From positions 496,001 to 560,000 of the forward strand of contig NZ_JAODPB010000001.1 in NCBI RefSeq assembly GCF_025770735.1: a DNA stretch of 64,000 nucleotides, written 5' to 3'. Made by a program: the position numbers and the translations under genes. Under the pieces are notes generated by a model that was given only the letters and a program-made list of their open reading frames with translations, had not been told where the DNA came from and did no database searches. Shown piece after piece: positions 8,040-16,394 of this stretch (position 1 is its first letter; every line of letters starts with the position of its first letter). The stretch is from Shouchella tritolerans (lineage in GTDB: Bacteria > Bacillota > Bacilli > Bacillales > Bacillaceae_D).

Positions 8040-9308
8040 TTATTGCTCTTCGTTCTGTTCCATAGCAAGCATTTTATTGTCATAGATTCGTAGAAATGGC
8101 AAATAAATCACGACAGATATGGCAAGGTTTACTAGGACAAGAATAATCGAACGCCAGTCGCCCCCTGTCGCTAAATAGGCGCCTATTGGGGCCGGGAGTG
8201 TCCACGGTGCTTTTATAAATGTAGGCGAGACAAGGCCAACGGAGGTCGCTAAATAGGCAATGACTGCTGTGACGATTGGCGTGATAATAAACGGAATCAC
8301 TAAAATCGGATTCAATACAATAGGTAAACCAAATATAACTGGTTCATTAATATTAAAAATACTCGGTACAGCCACGGTTCTACCTAGACTTTTTAAATAC
8401 TTTGACCGTGCAAAAATCAACATGACAATGACTAGGCCTAACGTTGCGCCGGAGCCGCCAATCCATATAAACCATTGATATAGAGGTTCTGGGGCAATAT
8501 GCGGAAGCTCACTTGCGCCTGATGCGACAGCTTCGCCATTTTTTAATAAGTATGTTTCCCATAGTGGGCGGGCAACGGAACCGACAACAGAAACACCATG
8601 AATCCCGAAAGACCAAAAGAATGTAATTAAAAATACAGGTACTAATACTCCAAATAAACTATCGCCAGCTGTAACGAGTGGGACCGTTAATTTCTCCACA
8701 AGGGCATGCAAATTGACCCCCATAATGATCGTGATGAGTGTCATAAGCATAATCACAATCGCCACAGGTATGAGCGCTTCGAATGAACGGCTGACTGACG
8801 CGGGCACTGCCTCAGGAAGCCGAATCGTTATATTTTTTTGCTTACATATCCTAAAGATTTCGACAGATAAAATCGAAACGATGATCGTTACGAAAAGCCC
8901 ACTTCCACCTAGATATTGCATCGGCAGCACAAAGCCTAACTCTTCAACAACAGAGGGAGTAATGGTCAAGAGCAAGGAAGCGACTGCGATTTGTCCACCA
9001 GACAAGGGGTCGACTTTATAAGATTGTGCTAAGTTATAGCCAATGCCGAATGCCACGTATAAGGACATGATAAACATGGTCATTCGATAAGGGATTAAGA
9101 TTTGGTCGGCGTTTTCCGTCGCCCATTGAGTGATTCCCCACGATTCGGGCAACGGAGGGAACGCAATGATTAAGAAGAATGAACCGACGATAATAAATGG
9201 CAAGGAGGAGACAACCCCATCGCGTACAGCTAAAAGGTGCCGCTGTTCCGCTAGCCTTGCCATCGGGTTAGATACTCTCTTTTCCAAGAAATCGATGAAT
9301 TTCCCCAT
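8040..9308 (-). CDS. PTS lactose/cellobiose-family IIC component
   Basis: The 422-residue integral membrane protein has about ten hydrophobic segments and the start typical of CelB/LicC proteins (FLEKRVSNPMARLAEQRHL, then AVRDGVVSSLPFIIVGS). It also has the conserved substrate-region motifs FINEPVIFG-like (FNINEPVIFGLPIVLNP) and WSFGIHGVS. It forms the sugar channel of the phosphotransferase system, with IIB encoded 24 bp upstream in the same operon and IIA in the divergent operon. The sugar is probably a beta-linked disaccharide. Candidates given by the neighbours are cellobiose, chitobiose or a muramyl disaccharide. Confidence 0.9.
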   Translation of the reverse strand: MGKFIDFLEKRVSNPMARLAEQRHLLAVRDGVVSSLPFIIVGSFFLIIAFPPLPESWGITQWATENADQILIPYRMTMFIMSLYVAFGIGYNLAQSYKVDPLSGGQIAVASLLLTITPSVVEELGFVLPMQYLGGSGLFVTIIVSILSVEIFRICKQKNITIRLPEAVPASVSRSFEALIPVAIVIMLMTLITIIMGVNLHALVEKLTVPLVTAGDSLFGVLVPVFLITFFWSFGIHGVSVVGSVARPLWETYLLKNGEAVASGASELPHIAPEPLYQWFIWIGGSGATLGLVIVMLIFARSKYLKSLGRTVAVPSIFNINEPVIFGLPIVLNPILVIPFIITPIVTAVIAYLATSVGLVSPTFIKAPWTLPAPIGAYLATGGDWRSIILVLVNLAISVVIYLPFLRIYDNKMLAMEQNEEQ

Positions 9309-9332
9309 GACGTTAGCCTCTCTTTTTCTTCT

Positions 9333-9641
9333 TTATTTCACTAATTCTTGAAGCGTTTTCAATAATGTTGGGCCGCCTAATGGCGTATAGGCTTGCGGTG
9401 GAATTGGGCCACAAGGAACTCCGTATTCATCCGCTTCTTTTTTAATGTTGTCAAAACGATGTTTGATTTGCGGCGCAACCATAACGACATCCCAGTTGTT
9501 TTCCAGCTCCGCTGCCACTTCACTAGAGCCGATCGCTTTTACTTCCAAGGCTTGTCCATGTTTTTCTGCTTCTTTCTTAAGGGTGTTTACTACGATCGCG
9601 CTCGACATGCCTCCAGAACATACAAACAATACTTTTGTCAT
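9333..9641 (-). CDS. PTS lactose/cellobiose-family IIB component
   Basis: A small cytoplasmic protein of about 102 residues with the phosphocysteine loop of the lactose/cellobiose IIB family near the N-terminus (VLFVCSGGMSS; the Cys is the phosphorylated residue) and the later motif VVMVAPQIKHRF. It receives phosphate from IIA and passes it to the sugar during transport. ATG at 9641 has AAGGAG 10 nt upstream and is preferred over the in-frame TTG two codons earlier. It is the first gene of the minus-strand operon, directly behind a promoter with a cre site. Confidence 0.9.
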   Translation of the reverse strand: MTKVLFVCSGGMSSAIVVNTLKKEAEKHGQALEVKAIGSSEVAAELENNWDVVMVAPQIKHRFDNIKKEADEYGVPCGPIPPQAYTPLGGPTLLKTLQELVK

Positions 9642-9700
9642 TTTCAATCATCTCCTTCATGTCACTCTAGAACTGTGAATCTGTCTTTTCGCTTCTTGCT

Positions 9701-9752
9701 TGAAAAGGCTTTCACTTACATGTATTATAGGGTTAATGAAATAAAAATTCAA
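9701..9752 (-). promoter_or_regulatory. SigA-type promoter with cre site for the PTS-GH4 operon
   Basis: On the minus strand TTGAAT (9747-9752) and TATAAT (9724-9729) are separated by 17 bp. A cre-like box, TGAAAGCCTTTTCA (9701-9714), lies at about +3 to +16 relative to the expected start and matches the CcpA consensus TGWAARCGYTWNCW at all but one position. This is the classic position for carbon catabolite repression by blocking transcription. Confidence 0.8.
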
Positions 9753-9832
9753 TATAGTTATAGAGAAAAGCTAATTTAAATTTCGTAATATGTTTTTTTA
9801 TTGAACGAAGTACATGTTTAGGAGGAGTTAAG

Positions 9833-10171
9833 ATGAACGTAGAGGCGGAAATATTCAACATGATTTCAAACGCAGGGGATGCAAAGGCGATTGCTTATGA
9901 AGCGTTAAAATTAGCACAAAATAACGATTTTCATTTAGCGAACGAGAAACTGGAAACAGCCAATAAAACGTTAGCAAAAGCACATAATACGCAGACAAAA
10001 TTAATTCAAGCCGAAATCAATGGGGAGCGTGTTGAACAGTCTTTGTTAATGGTGCATGCGCAAGACCACTTAATGGCAGCTATTAGCGAGATGTCATTAA
10101 TTGAACAGATGATCGCCATTCTCCGCAGGGTAGCTCAATTAGAAGAGAGATCGGAAAGTGAGAGTGTGTAA
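9833..10171 (+). CDS. PTS lactose/cellobiose-family IIA component
   Basis: A 112-residue all-helical protein of the IIA(lac/cel) family. The conserved block LLMVHAQDHLM carries the phosphorylated His (about residue 75) and a second His four residues later; the N-terminus (AEIFNMISNAGDAKAIAYEAL) is also typical. A good GGAGG site precedes the ATG. It is transcribed divergently from IIB and IIC and should complete their phosphorelay from HPr. It is followed 2 nt later by the MupG-family gene, so transport and cleavage are co-expressed. Confidence 0.9.
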   Translation: MNVEAEIFNMISNAGDAKAIAYEALKLAQNNDFHLANEKLETANKTLAKAHNTQTKLIQAEINGERVEQSLLMVHAQDHLMAAISEMSLIEQMIAILRRVAQLEERSESESV

Positions 10172-10173
10172 AC

Positions 10174-11259
10174 ATGCAGAAGCTAGGGATATCGATTTAT
10201 CCAAATCATTCAACAGCAGAAAAGGACAAACAGTATATACACGTAGCTAACCAATACGGGTTTACACGTGTTTTTACCTGTCTATTGTCAGTAGAAGGGG
10301 ACAACATTTTAGCTAGTTTTCAAGAGACGATTCACTTTGCCAAACAGCTTGGGATGGAAGTCATATGCGACATCAATCCACGTGTATTCAAGGATTTGGG
10401 TATTTCCTATGATGATCTCACTTTTTTTAAAAACCTTGGAGTGGATGGCATCCGGTTAGACCTTGGTTTTACTGGGAACGAAGAGTCCATGATGACGTTT
10501 AACCCTCATGGCTTGTTCATAGAAGTCAACATGAGCAATTCTACGAAATACATTGACAATATCTTAAGCTTCCAACCCAACCGCAATAAGTTAATCGGTT
10601 GTCATAATTTTTACCCCCATCGCTATAGTGGATTGTCGTATGATTTTTTTATAGAATGCAGCGAAAAGTTTAAGAAATTTGGATTAAGGACGGCTGCTTT
10701 TGTCTCTTCGCAAGCGGCAACGTTTGGGCCGTGGCCAATTGTCGAAGGATTGCCGACACTAGAAATGCATCGTGGTTTGCCTATTGACGTTCAGGCGAAA
10801 CATTTGTTTGCCACGCGGTTGATTGATGATGTCATTATAGGCAATGCCTACGCATCTGAAGAGGAACTTAAGCGTTTAAGCCAAATAAACAAGGAGAAAC
10901 TGACATTTAATCTAGAACTCGTTGACTCTGTGCGCGATCTTGAGAAAAAAATTCTATTTGATGAACCGCATTTTTATCGAGGCGATGTTTCTGACTATAT
11001 GATTCGTTCTACTCAAAGCCGAGTTAAATATAGAGGGGAAGCTTTCCCACCCCACAATACAACAGACATAAAAAGAGGGGATGTCGTCATAGAAAGTGAA
11101 TTATATGAACAATATGCCGGCGAATTGCAAATTGCTTTAAAGGATATGAACAATTCTGGCCGGACAAACGTTGTTGCTAGAATCAGAGAAGAAGAGATTT
11201 TCTTAATTGATTACTTAAAGCCATGGGACAAATTTGCCTTTTCAGAATGGGATGGGTGA
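10174..11259 (+). CDS. mupG: MupG-family (DUF871) 6-phospho-N-acetylmuramidase
   Basis: The 361-residue protein has the DUF871 signature start LGISIYPNHST, then YGFTRVFTCLLSV, a TIM-barrel with ICDINPRV and GVDGIRLDLGF, and the C-terminal cyclophilin-like part (YRGDVSDYMIRST; RGDVVIESELY). In Staphylococcus aureus the family member MupG splits MurNAc-6-phosphate-GlcNAc inside the cell into MurNAc-6-phosphate and GlcNAc; the assignment here is by family. It is coupled to PTS IIA and to a sugar kinase. Other DUF871 proteins may have different disaccharide substrates. No murQ etherase is present in the window. Confidence 0.82.
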   Translation: MQKLGISIYPNHSTAEKDKQYIHVANQYGFTRVFTCLLSVEGDNILASFQETIHFAKQLGMEVICDINPRVFKDLGISYDDLTFFKNLGVDGIRLDLGFTGNEESMMTFNPHGLFIEVNMSNSTKYIDNILSFQPNRNKLIGCHNFYPHRYSGLSYDFFIECSEKFKKFGLRTAAFVSSQAATFGPWPIVEGLPTLEMHRGLPIDVQAKHLFATRLIDDVIIGNAYASEEELKRLSQINKEKLTFNLELVDSVRDLEKKILFDEPHFYRGDVSDYMIRSTQSRVKYRGEAFPPHNTTDIKRGDVVIESELYEQYAGELQIALKDMNNSGRTNVVARIREEEIFLIDYLKPWDKFAFSEWDG

Positions 11260-11263
11260 GCAA

Positions 11264-12163
11264 ATGTACGTGATCGGGCTTGACGCAGGCGGTACGAAAA
11301 CACACGCGGCTGTGATCGATCAGAACCAAAACATTCATTTTTCGATCGAGACAGGGCCAGGAAACGTAGCTGTTAATAGCGAAAAAGCAAAAGAACATAT
11401 AATGGCTGCCATACAAGCTTGTATAAAAAGTAAGTACGGCAGCCTCTGTAAATCGATTGTTTTAGGGATCGCTGGAATTGAAAAAGGGCATTTAAAAAGC
11501 GAATTTAAAACATTGGTTGAACAACACTTCCAATTGCCTGCATGGATTTTAAACGATGCCGAACTTGCACTTTATGCCGTTCTCGAAGACGAAAATGGGA
11601 TACTGGCGATCGCAGGCACCGGCTCCGTATTGATTGGCAAAAAGGATTCAACGATCAAAATGGTTGGCGGTTGGGGGCATCTGCTCGGGGATGAAGGAAG
11701 CGCTTATCACATCGGAATACAAGCGTTAAAGCAATTAGCCTCGGAAATCGAGCAGGGGAACATTCAAACCAAATTGGCCAAGGCGTTGGCTACTCAGTAC
11801 CAATTACCCAACGCATCAGCGATAAAGGAGTTTGTTTACTCTTCCACAAAAAAAGAAATTGCCGATACCGCCCTATTTGTGTATCGGCGTGCACAAATGG
11901 ACGATACAGATGCAAAAATACTATTGGAACAAGCAGGAGAAGAACTAGCCCAGCAAGCCATTCGGTTAGTTAAACAACTCGGATTAGAAACATCGTCAAT
12001 CCCGATCATTGTGAAAGGGAGTTTATTAGAGAAAAACGAATTTGTCCGCAACCATTTTACAGAAAAACTAAACCAATTTTCACCTGGCATTTCTATTGTT
12101 TGTAAAAACCGTCCAGCCGTAACAGGCGCCTTGCATGCATGGAAGAATTCAAACGGTGATTAA
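11264..12163 (+). CDS. BadF/BadG-family N-acetylglucosamine/muramic acid kinase
   Basis: The roughly 299-residue protein has the actin-like ATPase layout: phosphate-1 motif LDAGGTKTHAAV, a central ILNDAELAL, phosphate-2 region LAIAGTGSVLIG and GGWGHLLGDEGSAY. It resembles MurK/NagK-type kinases that phosphorylate free GlcNAc (and MurNAc in Clostridium MurK). This fits the preceding MupG, whose cleavage would release free GlcNAc needing phosphorylation. The ATG at 11264 follows GGTGAG and sits just after the MupG stop; an in-frame ATG at 11252 would overlap MupG. Third and last gene of the plus-strand operon. Confidence 0.82.
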   Translation: MYVIGLDAGGTKTHAAVIDQNQNIHFSIETGPGNVAVNSEKAKEHIMAAIQACIKSKYGSLCKSIVLGIAGIEKGHLKSEFKTLVEQHFQLPAWILNDAELALYAVLEDENGILAIAGTGSVLIGKKDSTIKMVGGWGHLLGDEGSAYHIGIQALKQLASEIEQGNIQTKLAKALATQYQLPNASAIKEFVYSSTKKEIADTALFVYRRAQMDDTDAKILLEQAGEELAQQAIRLVKQLGLETSSIPIIVKGSLLEKNEFVRNHFTEKLNQFSPGISIVCKNRPAVTGALHAWKNSNGD

Positions 12164-12291
12164 ATGAAGCCGATGTTTTTGCATGGACAGCTTCTTTATA
12201 GGTTAAACGTTTCTAGAGGCAATGTTCATGAATTGAACTCACTGGAAATGATCACCCCCTTCCTGAAGAAACGACGATAACGAACATTCAA

Positions 12292-12471
12292 AGTGCGAAC
12301 CCCAAGCGCACATAAAATCCCTAGATCACCCGCACCAAAAATAGCCTCTAATATGTGCCAATGTGTAGGAAAATGTAATCATGTGGCCTTGTTCGGTGTG
12401 CTATGATAGGCAATAGAAGCAAAATGATTCGTTTGCGGTTGTGTATTTCCGGAAACTGGATAAAATTCGCT
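12292..12471 (+). promoter_or_regulatory. Leader of type I-C-like CRISPR array 1
   Basis: This 180-bp A/T-rich stretch immediately before the first repeat is almost identical to 13894-14073 before array 2: both begin AGTGCGAACCCCAAGCGCAC, share most of the first 125 bp, and end in ATTCGCT directly against the repeat. Duplication of the same leader identifies it as such and sets the transcription direction to the plus strand. The 128 bp between the kinase stop and this leader show nothing else. Confidence 0.8.
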
Positions 12472-13032
12472 GTCGCACTCTATGTGAGTGCGTGGATTGA
12501 AATTGCTAAACAGGTAGCGTGGGCATACGAGATCAAAGTCGCACTCTATGTGAGTGCGTGGATTGAAATGGTACATTAGTTATTTATGATAAGAAACAGA
12601 ATAGTCGCACTCTATGTGAGTGCGTGGATTGAAATCGGCAGTCTCGGATATTGCCCCGATGATTGTTTCGTCGCACTCTATGTGAGTGCGTGGATTGAAA
12701 TGTCGCATGTGTGGTCATCCTCTTTGATTACTTTGTCGCACTCTATGTGAGTGCGTGGATTGAAATAAGGATTTCTTTGTCACGCTCTTTTAGCGTGCTT
12801 GTCGCACTCTATGTGAGTGCGTGGATTGAAATTAGCGCTGCTGGCCGCCGAAGATGAAATCGTATTTGTCGCACTCTATGTGAGTGCGTGGATTGAAATA
12901 TTGACGCAAAATCGCCAAGGACATCTGAAGACATCGTCGCACTCTTTGTGAGTACGTGGATTGAAATTCATTGCTCTTGCGATTGCGCCTTTACCTCTTG
13001 GTCGCACTCTTTGTGAGTGAGTGGGGGGGAAG
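12472..13032 (+). CRISPR. Type I-C-like CRISPR array 1: 9 repeats, 8 spacers
   Basis: The 32-bp repeats begin GTCGCACTCTATGTGAGTG and end CGTGGATTGAAAT, a classic type I-C repeat. They start at 12472, 12538, 12604, 12670, 12735, 12801, 12868, 12936 and 13001. Spacers are 33-36 bp. Repeats 1-7 are identical. Repeat 8 has two changes and repeat 9 is badly decayed after GTCGCACTCTTTGTGAGTG, marking the leader-distal end at the right. No cas gene of subtype I-C (cas5c, cas8c, cas7c) is in the window, so the array is an orphan or is served by distant genes. Confidence 0.97.
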
Positions 13033-13065
13033 AAGAATTGATTTTTCTACCACAAAACAAAAAAG

Positions 13066-13100
13066 ACTCGAATCCGACGAATAAAGGTTCGAGTTTTTTT
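13066..13100. terminator. Bidirectional terminator after CRISPR array 1
   Basis: ACTCGAA (13066-13072) pairs with TTCGAGT (13088-13094), flanked by an A-run on the left and a T-run on the right. It can end array transcription on the plus strand and the membrane-protein gene on the minus strand. Confidence 0.7.
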
Positions 13101-13149
13101 CGGTACATTTAAATTTACTATGAACATTTAAGCATGGGCTTCTTAGTAT

Positions 13150-13659
13150 TTAGTAACGTCTTTCTCTGTTACGAAGTGCAAACAAAGCGATCGGTGCATA
13201 GAAAGGAATAATCGATAAAACAGTATGTATCCATGCCTTTTTTGCATAGGCCTCGTAAAGACGGTATATGATGTAGATAAGTAGAGCCCATAAAATAAGC
13301 GACACGATCCGATGGATTGGCTCTGGGATTTTAACTAATAAATGGATGTATAAATGATGGAAGGGAAGAAAGCGATAGACAATCGTTACACACCCAATGA
13401 GTAAGACCTTTATGCCCCCATTTCCTCGTAGTTTCTCCGAAATCAATTCACCGACAATCCAAAACTGAGCAATCGGTATCCAACTTAGCCAAGGGTGACG
13501 GATATGGACATTCTTGGCCATTCTCGATAAAGCAGCGGCCAATATTAAATGAGCAATAAGCCAAAGGATAAATAAACAAATATATAGGAACAACATCAGG
13601 TTCAGTAGAAGAAGAAAAGATTCTTTTATTTCCTCAGGCGATTGAGAAAACGCCGTCAT
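13150..13659 (-). CDS. Four-helix membrane protein, unknown function
   Basis: A 169-residue protein with hydrophobic helices at about residues 18-45, 85-100, 118-135 and 148-162. Conserved-looking polar spots are HPWLSWIPIAQFWIVGELI and the basic tail ALRNRERRY. This HPWLSWIP-type motif occurs in small uncharacterised Bacillus membrane proteins. A GGGGG ribosome binding site precedes the ATG. It sits alone between the two I-C-like arrays. There is no evidence linking it to CRISPR function; its insertion between two similar arrays may simply be historical. Confidence 0.7.
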   Translation of the reverse strand: MTAFSQSPEEIKESFLLLLNLMLFLYICLFILWLIAHLILAAALSRMAKNVHIRHPWLSWIPIAQFWIVGELISEKLRGNGGIKVLLIGCVTIVYRFLPFHHLYIHLLVKIPEPIHRIVSLILWALLIYIIYRLYEAYAKKAWIHTVLSIIPFYAPIALFALRNRERRY

Positions 13660-13893
13660 AAAAATACCCCCTTCCCAGCTATACAGTCAATGTTTAAAAT
13701 GCCTCTCATTAAAAAGCAAACGTTACCAACATCCTAACACATGGACAAATCGTGTGTCTCTTATTGTAAAAAACGCGGTGGTGTTAGCTGGAACTCCTTA
13801 TTATCATAGAATAGCAGTACGATGGAAACGAGCCTTAAAGGCAAACGATTCTCCATTGCTTCAATAAGGAATAGCCTATGCTCACTTTTCTCT
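13660..13893. other. Intergenic stretch before leader 2
   Basis: Holds the promoter region of the minus-strand membrane protein gene and leads without a gene into the second CRISPR leader. I see no other feature. Confidence 0.4.
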
Positions 13894-14073
13894 AGTGCGA
13901 ACCCCAAGCGCACATAAAATCCCTAGATCACCCGCACCAAAAACAGCCTCTAATATGTGCCAATGTGTAGGAAAATGTAATAATGTGGCCTTGTTGGGTG
14001 TGCTATGATAAGAATTAGAAGCACAATCACTCGTTTTCGAATCATTATTTCTAAAAAAGGGGTAATATTCGCT
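13894..14073 (+). promoter_or_regulatory. Leader of type I-C-like CRISPR array 2
   Basis: A near copy of the leader at 12292-12471, of the same 180-bp length, from AGTGCGAACCCC to ATTCGCT against the first repeat. Differences are scattered point changes in the first 125 bp and more divergence in the last 50 bp. It directs transcription rightward into array 2. Confidence 0.8.
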
Positions 14074-14494
14074 GTCGCACTCTACGTGAGTGCGTGGATT
14101 GAAATATTTTGCTAAAAATTGCAGGATGGACAACATTTTGTCGCACTCTACGTGAGTGCGTGGATTGAAATGTAACGCGCAATTCATTGTCAACAAGCGC
14201 ATACACGTCGCACTCTACGTGAGTGCGTGGATTGAAATGACTGTGAGGAACTTGGCTATTTGACGCGTAAATTGTCGCACTCTACGTGAGTGCGTGGATT
14301 GAAATCGTACCGGTATGCTTTTTTGCAGATCCCGCATTAGTCGCACTCTACGTGAGTGCGTGGATTGAAATGATTTTACGTTTCAATTTTTCCTCTGCTC
14401 TAATACGTCGCACTCTACGTGAGTGCGTGGATTGAAATTTGAAAATATCTCAACGTCTGTCAGCTAATTAACGTCGCACTCTATGTGAGTGCGT
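14074..14494 (+). CRISPR. Type I-C-like CRISPR array 2: 6 full repeats plus a truncated one, 6 spacers
   Basis: Repeats start at 14074, 14140, 14207, 14274, 14340 and 14407 and are 32 bp long. They differ from array 1 only at position 12 (C instead of T: CTCTACGTG). The last, at 14473-14494, is cut after 22 bp and carries the array 1 base (T). Spacers are 34-35 bp and share none with array 1. The leader is on the left and decay on the right, as in array 1. No subtype I-C cas genes are nearby. Confidence 0.97.
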
Positions 14495-14662
14495 CGCATA
14501 AACTAAGACAAGCCTCACCCCTTGCTGCAACAAGTCTTTTCCCTGCTCAATTCGAGTGCATCATACGTTTCTCCACTAGATCAGCATGTGCATCACACCT
14601 ATAAATACACGTATCTAAACACATAGCTAAAAAGTAAATTCCAATTAAGAGAGGAGTAAACA

Positions 14663-14970
14663 ATGGAAGAGAAAGAAATGTTAGAGCTCTTATTACAGAA
14701 GGTAACTGATCTGGAATTGGGGTTGTTAGAGCAAAAAGAGCACAATTTGGCAGTGGCGCAAGATATCAAAGAATTAAAAGAAGGTCACAATGCTTGAAAC
14801 GAATCAGAACGTCAAGAACATAGAGGCAAGTCTCGAGAGTTTGAGTGACCAAAGTGAGTCAGTTGTCTGAAGACCAAAAATCAGTCCGGGAGATTTTAGG
14901 CGATCATGAAGTGGCGATTGGAACGCTTTGAAGAAAGCCGGTTTAAAGATTTGGATAGAAAAAGGTAGGT
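14663..14970 (+). pseudogene. Frameshifted small coiled-coil protein gene
   Basis: After GAGAGGAG, an ATG at 14663 opens a 44-codon frame (MEEKEMLELLLQKVTDLELG...) that ends at 14797. The same kind of protein continues in other frames: LETNQNVKNIEASLESLSDQ from about 14793, then QLSEDQKSVREILGDHEVAI to about 14930. This matches the general pattern of Bacillus coiled-coil proteins of unknown function that run from an MEEKEML-like start to an ILGDHE motif. At least two frameshifts separate the parts, so the full product is lost. Confidence 0.6.
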
Positions 14971-15308
14971 ATCACCACGAAACAAAATAGTAGATGATGT
15001 TTTTCCGCGTCTATTTCGCTGCGGATTTTTTGTTTTCCTTTGAGCGGATGGTTCAACATTTATTAGGAAGATTCTTAAAGCGTTTTTCCCCATTCAGTTT
15101 GGCATCAAATCGTTACACCCAGCCACTGTCGATACTATATCCTTTCAAACAACCCCCATGCAGTTGCATAACTCAGTACCATTTTCCTCATGTCCGTTCC
15201 TCTCCCGATAAAAATCGTTTCTGAATTTCGGATGTTTTTTTGCGATTTTAGGATTAACGTGTGGTTGAGTCTGCTTTAACATAAGGAATAGCAAAAGGAG
15301 GGATTGTT
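14971..15308. other. Intergenic stretch with a terminator-like hairpin
   Basis: TCCGC (15004-15008) and GCGGA (15021-15025) followed by TTTTTTG form a weak terminator behind the pseudogene. The rest must contain the promoter of the ABC importer operon, but I could not point to convincing -35 and -10 boxes. No riboswitch-like conserved core was recognised. Confidence 0.4.
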
Positions 15309-16331
15309 TTGAAAGCGCTTAAAAAATTCGGTGTGGTGGTCGGTTTGGCTGTTGCGGCAACAGGCTGCGGCGGGAATGGAAGCAGCGGCGATGACACATT
15401 GGTCGTTTATACAACGCGTAGTGAGAGTTTGAATGAAGCGGTGATTCCCCAATTCGAGAAGGAAACGGGCATTCGCGTGCAGATGATTTCGGCTGGCACA
15501 GGGGAAGCGATTACTCGGGTTGAGTCGGAGCGTAATAACCCGCAAGGCGATGTGTTGTGGGCGGCCGATATCACGATGCTTTATGATAAAACCGATTTGT
15601 TTGAGGAGTATGTGTCGCCGGAAGATGAATATATGATGGAAGGGTTTAAAAACACAACTGGTTATTTTTCGCCTGCCTTTTCTGATCCGACGGTGTTTAT
15701 TGTCAATACCGATTTAGCGGGCGATATGGAAATTGAAAGTTTCCAGGATTTGTTGAATCCAGAGTTGAAAGGGCGGATTGCCTTTGGCGACCCTGTTAAT
15801 TCAAGTTCAGCATTCCAATCGTTAATTGCGATGCTTTACGCTGCGGGCGACGGCGATCCAATGTCGGATCAGGCTTGGGAGTTTGTCGAAGCGTTTGTGG
15901 CCAATTTGGACGGCAAAGTGCAAGGCAGCTCTGGCCAAGTGCATAAAGGTGTGGCCGACGGTGAATATGTTGTTGGCTTGACATGGGAAGATCCGGTTGT
16001 CCATTACAAGCAAAGCGGGGCAGCAGTTGAAGTCGTTTTTCCAACTGAAGGGGTTGTCTACCCAGGGCAGTCGATCCAAATTATTAAGGGCACGAAAAAT
16101 TTAGAGAACGCCAAGAAATTTGTTGACTATGTGTTATCGGAAGAAGTGCAAAGCCGTACGGGGCAGGAGTTGACGGTTCGGCCGCTCCGTGAAGGGGTAG
16201 AGGTGGCTGACTACATGACACCACAAGAGGAAATCAAGCTGTTTGATGAGTATGACGAGATGTTTATTATCGAGAACATGGATGACATTACCGCTCGTTA
16301 TGTCGAAGTGCTTGAAGGCTCGATGGATTAA
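15309..16331 (+). CDS. ABC importer substrate-binding lipoprotein (Fe3+/AfuA-like family)
   Basis: The 340-residue protein has a short lipoprotein signal peptide with lipid-anchor Cys at residue 20 (VAATGCGG). It then follows the fold of family-1 binding proteins: DTLVVYTTRSESLNEAVIPQFEKETGI, RVESERNNPQGDVLWAAD and TVFIVNTDLAG. These proteins bind ferric iron, 2-aminoethylphosphonate or phosphosugars; iron binders have a Tyr pair near the C-terminus that is not obvious here, so a phosphorylated organic ligand is at least as likely. TTG start with AAAGGAGGG 5 nt upstream. First gene of an operon with ATPase, fused permease and a two-component system. Confidence 0.85.
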   Translation: MKALKKFGVVVGLAVAATGCGGNGSSGDDTLVVYTTRSESLNEAVIPQFEKETGIRVQMISAGTGEAITRVESERNNPQGDVLWAADITMLYDKTDLFEEYVSPEDEYMMEGFKNTTGYFSPAFSDPTVFIVNTDLAGDMEIESFQDLLNPELKGRIAFGDPVNSSSAFQSLIAMLYAAGDGDPMSDQAWEFVEAFVANLDGKVQGSSGQVHKGVADGEYVVGLTWEDPVVHYKQSGAAVEVVFPTEGVVYPGQSIQIIKGTKNLENAKKFVDYVLSEEVQSRTGQELTVRPLREGVEVADYMTPQEEIKLFDEYDEMFIIENMDDITARYVEVLEGSMD

Positions 16332-16394
16332 AGGCATTGGCATGCTTGCTTGTTTGGCTGGCATGCCTGATTGTGAATGGAAGGAGGCAACAAG

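Noticed and set aside
12379-12576. Minus-strand frame across leader and I-C-like array 1, and a similar one at 13882-14202
   Set aside because: Both contain the translated repeat (NPRTHIECD / NPRTHVECD) and leader; no start signals.
14994-15224. 76-codon frame before the importer operon
   Set aside because: Starts inside a terminator-like hairpin, has no ribosome binding site and no recognisable motif.
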